Positions 39,188-40,063 of a stretch of DNA of 40,063 nt are shown here, piece after piece. The position numbers and the translations under genes were made by a program. The notes beneath the pieces were generated by a model. The model did not search any database. It was not told the DNA's origin and saw only the letters and a program-made list of their open reading frames with translations. The stretch's first letter is position 1. Each line of letters begins with the position of its first letter. This DNA comes from JBCCJA01 sp039045975 (GTDB lineage: Bacteria; Planctomycetota; Planctomycetia; Planctomycetales; Planctomycetaceae): contig JBCCJA010000033.1 in NCBI GenBank assembly GCA_039045975.1, positions 1-40,063 on the forward strand, in the 5' to 3' direction.

Positions 39188-39970
39188 ATGCCCACCGAAC
39201 TCACCGGCGACCTCTACGACTATCCGAAATATTACGACCTCGTATTCGGCTCCGACTGGGCGCCGGAGTTTCATTTTTTGAAGGCGGTGTTCGCGAAGCA
39301 CGGCTTGAAAAAGACTCGGCGTCTGTTCGAGCCGGCGTGCGGGACGGGGCGGCTGATGTATCGGCTCGCGAAAGACGGCTACGACGTCTCCGGCTGCGAC
39401 CTGAACGTGAAGGCGATCGATTACTGCAACGCCCGCCTCAAGAAGCACGGCTTCGCCGAGTCGGGCTTCGTCGCCGACATGTGCGACTTCCGACTCCCGA
39501 AAAAGGTCGACGCGGCGTTTAATACGATCAGCTCGTTCCGCCATTTAGAGACCGAGAAACAGGCCGTCGCGCACCTGACGTGCGTCGACGACCATCTTAA
39601 GAAAGGCGGGCTGTACGTCCTCGGCCTCGTGCTCGTCCCGCCCGACGACGACTGGGAGGGCGAAGAAAGCTGGTCGGCCCGCCGCGGCAACCTGTCGGTC
39701 ACGACCGACCTGCGGACGAAAGACTTCGACCGCAAGAAGCGGATGGAAGTCCTCGCGATGACCTATGACGTCCGCACGCCGACGGAGCATTACGTCATCA
39801 AAGGCGAGATGGCGTACCGCACCTACAACGACAAACAGATGCGAAAGCTGTTCGCGAAAATCCCCGGCCTCGAAGTCGTCGAGACGTACGACTTCGCCTA
39901 CGACCCGGCCGAACCGATCGAGACCGACCGGGAAACCGAGGACGTGATTTATATTCTTAAGAAATCCTGA
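39188..39970 (+). CDS. Class I SAM-dependent methyltransferase
   Basis: The 260-residue protein begins MPTELTGDLYDYPKYYDLVF, close to SAM methyltransferases of this group. Motif I is FEPACGTGRL near residues 47-56; DVSGCDLNVKAIDYCNARL is the second strand with its acidic end; FVADMCDFRLPKKVDAAFNT and SFRHLETEKQAVAHLTCVDD follow. The tail (EDVIYILKK) is a closing strand. It transfers a methyl group from S-adenosylmethionine to an unknown acceptor. ATG 39188 avoids the palindrome that an earlier in-frame start (39113) would translate. It follows the membrane protein gene, and the two may be read together unless the palindrome stops transcription. Confidence 0.9.
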   Translation: MPTELTGDLYDYPKYYDLVFGSDWAPEFHFLKAVFAKHGLKKTRRLFEPACGTGRLMYRLAKDGYDVSGCDLNVKAIDYCNARLKKHGFAESGFVADMCDFRLPKKVDAAFNTISSFRHLETEKQAVAHLTCVDDHLKKGGLYVLGLVLVPPDDDWEGEESWSARRGNLSVTTDLRTKDFDRKKRMEVLAMTYDVRTPTEHYVIKGEMAYRTYNDKQMRKLFAKIPGLEVVETYDFAYDPAEPIETDRETEDVIYILKKS

Positions 39971-39996
39971 GCCGCGCCCCGGCTCCGACGAAATCC

Positions 39997-40063
39997 ACAA
40001 GCCCTCGGCGCCAGCGGTGGAGGCAGGAAGTGAGTCGTCCCTAGAAGCCGGGCGATATCGGGA
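39997..40063. repeat. Partial copy of the ACAAGCCC...GGGCTTGT inverted repeat, cut by the window end
   Basis: Bases 39997-40023 match the left arm of the element at 25951-26027 at 26 of 27 positions. The following bases share GTCGTCCC with its loop but otherwise diverge. The right arm would lie beyond the window. It starts 26 bases after the methyltransferase stop, the same distance as for the Rrf2 copy. Confidence 0.75.

Noticed and set aside
1..40063. tRNA, rRNA or other known RNA genes
   Set aside because: Reading both strands by eye I found no T-loop/acceptor pattern or ribosomal RNA block. A covariance-model scan would be needed to exclude small RNAs.

Overview
The window looks like a chromosomal segment of a high-GC member of the Planctomycetota. 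By eye it is about two-thirds G+C, and GTG starts are frequent. The gene families point the same way: a secreted sulfatase with a HEAT-like tail, a Tat-exported Gfo/Idh/MocA oxidoreductase, a DUF1080 protein, two Uma2/DUF820 proteins, a Ser/Thr kinase, a DUF6268-like outer-membrane protein, a short Lys/Ala-tailed protein typical of planctomycetes, and a short sigma-70 factor. No rRNA, tRNA, CRISPR array, IS element or prophage gene was seen. The lineage is an inference from gene families, not from a marker gene.

Layout. 1-4410 (minus): an oligopeptide-type ABC substrate-binding lipoprotein carrying an inserted Ig/CarboxypepD_reg-like domain, and a fused DppD-DppF ATPase; no permease genes are visible. 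4536-10331 (plus): a four-helix membrane protein, a sigma factor, a membrane/thioredoxin-fold fusion overlapping a VOC protein, a DNA photolyase and a Gfo/Idh/MocA oxidoreductase. 10339-14859 (minus): a conserved small protein, a phosphofructokinase, ribosomal protein bL27, an exported protein and a non-RD Ser/Thr kinase. 14918-18120 (plus): a tightly overlapping four-gene run of a 76-residue protein, a MNT-type nucleotidyltransferase, RimO and an aldo/keto reductase. 18149-19623 (minus): pdxJ translationally coupled to a DUF1080 protein. 19707-23537 (plus): Uma2, a small membrane protein, ATP sulfurylase, an unknown protein and a LOG-family protein. 23636-25378 (minus): class I fructose-bisphosphatase and a protoglobin. 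A Rrf2 regulator diverges from the protoglobin. 26312-34070 (plus): a degenerate HD-GYP protein, a sulfatase, KdsD, and a 1075-residue LptC/LptA-like protein coupled to KdsD. 34184-36263 (minus): a second Uma2 and the outer-membrane protein. 36355-39970 (plus): an MBL-fold hydrolase, the Lys-rich small protein, a multi-pass membrane protein and a methyltransferase.

Themes. (1) KdsD plus the giant OstA-like protein looks like a planctomycete form of the Kdo/LPS transport locus. (2) Protoglobin facing an Rrf2 regulator with an incomplete IscR-type ligand set suggests gas, redox or NO sensing. (3) The small protein plus nucleotidyltransferase pair resembles a toxin-antitoxin-like module inside a housekeeping operon. 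(4) Large palindromic repeats with TAGCC/GGCTA ends recur at gene borders, and a second family of inverted repeats (AAGCCC...GGGCTT) occurs twice. (5) Several genes start only a few bases after a terminator-like hairpin, which raises the question of leaderless or hairpin-controlled translation.
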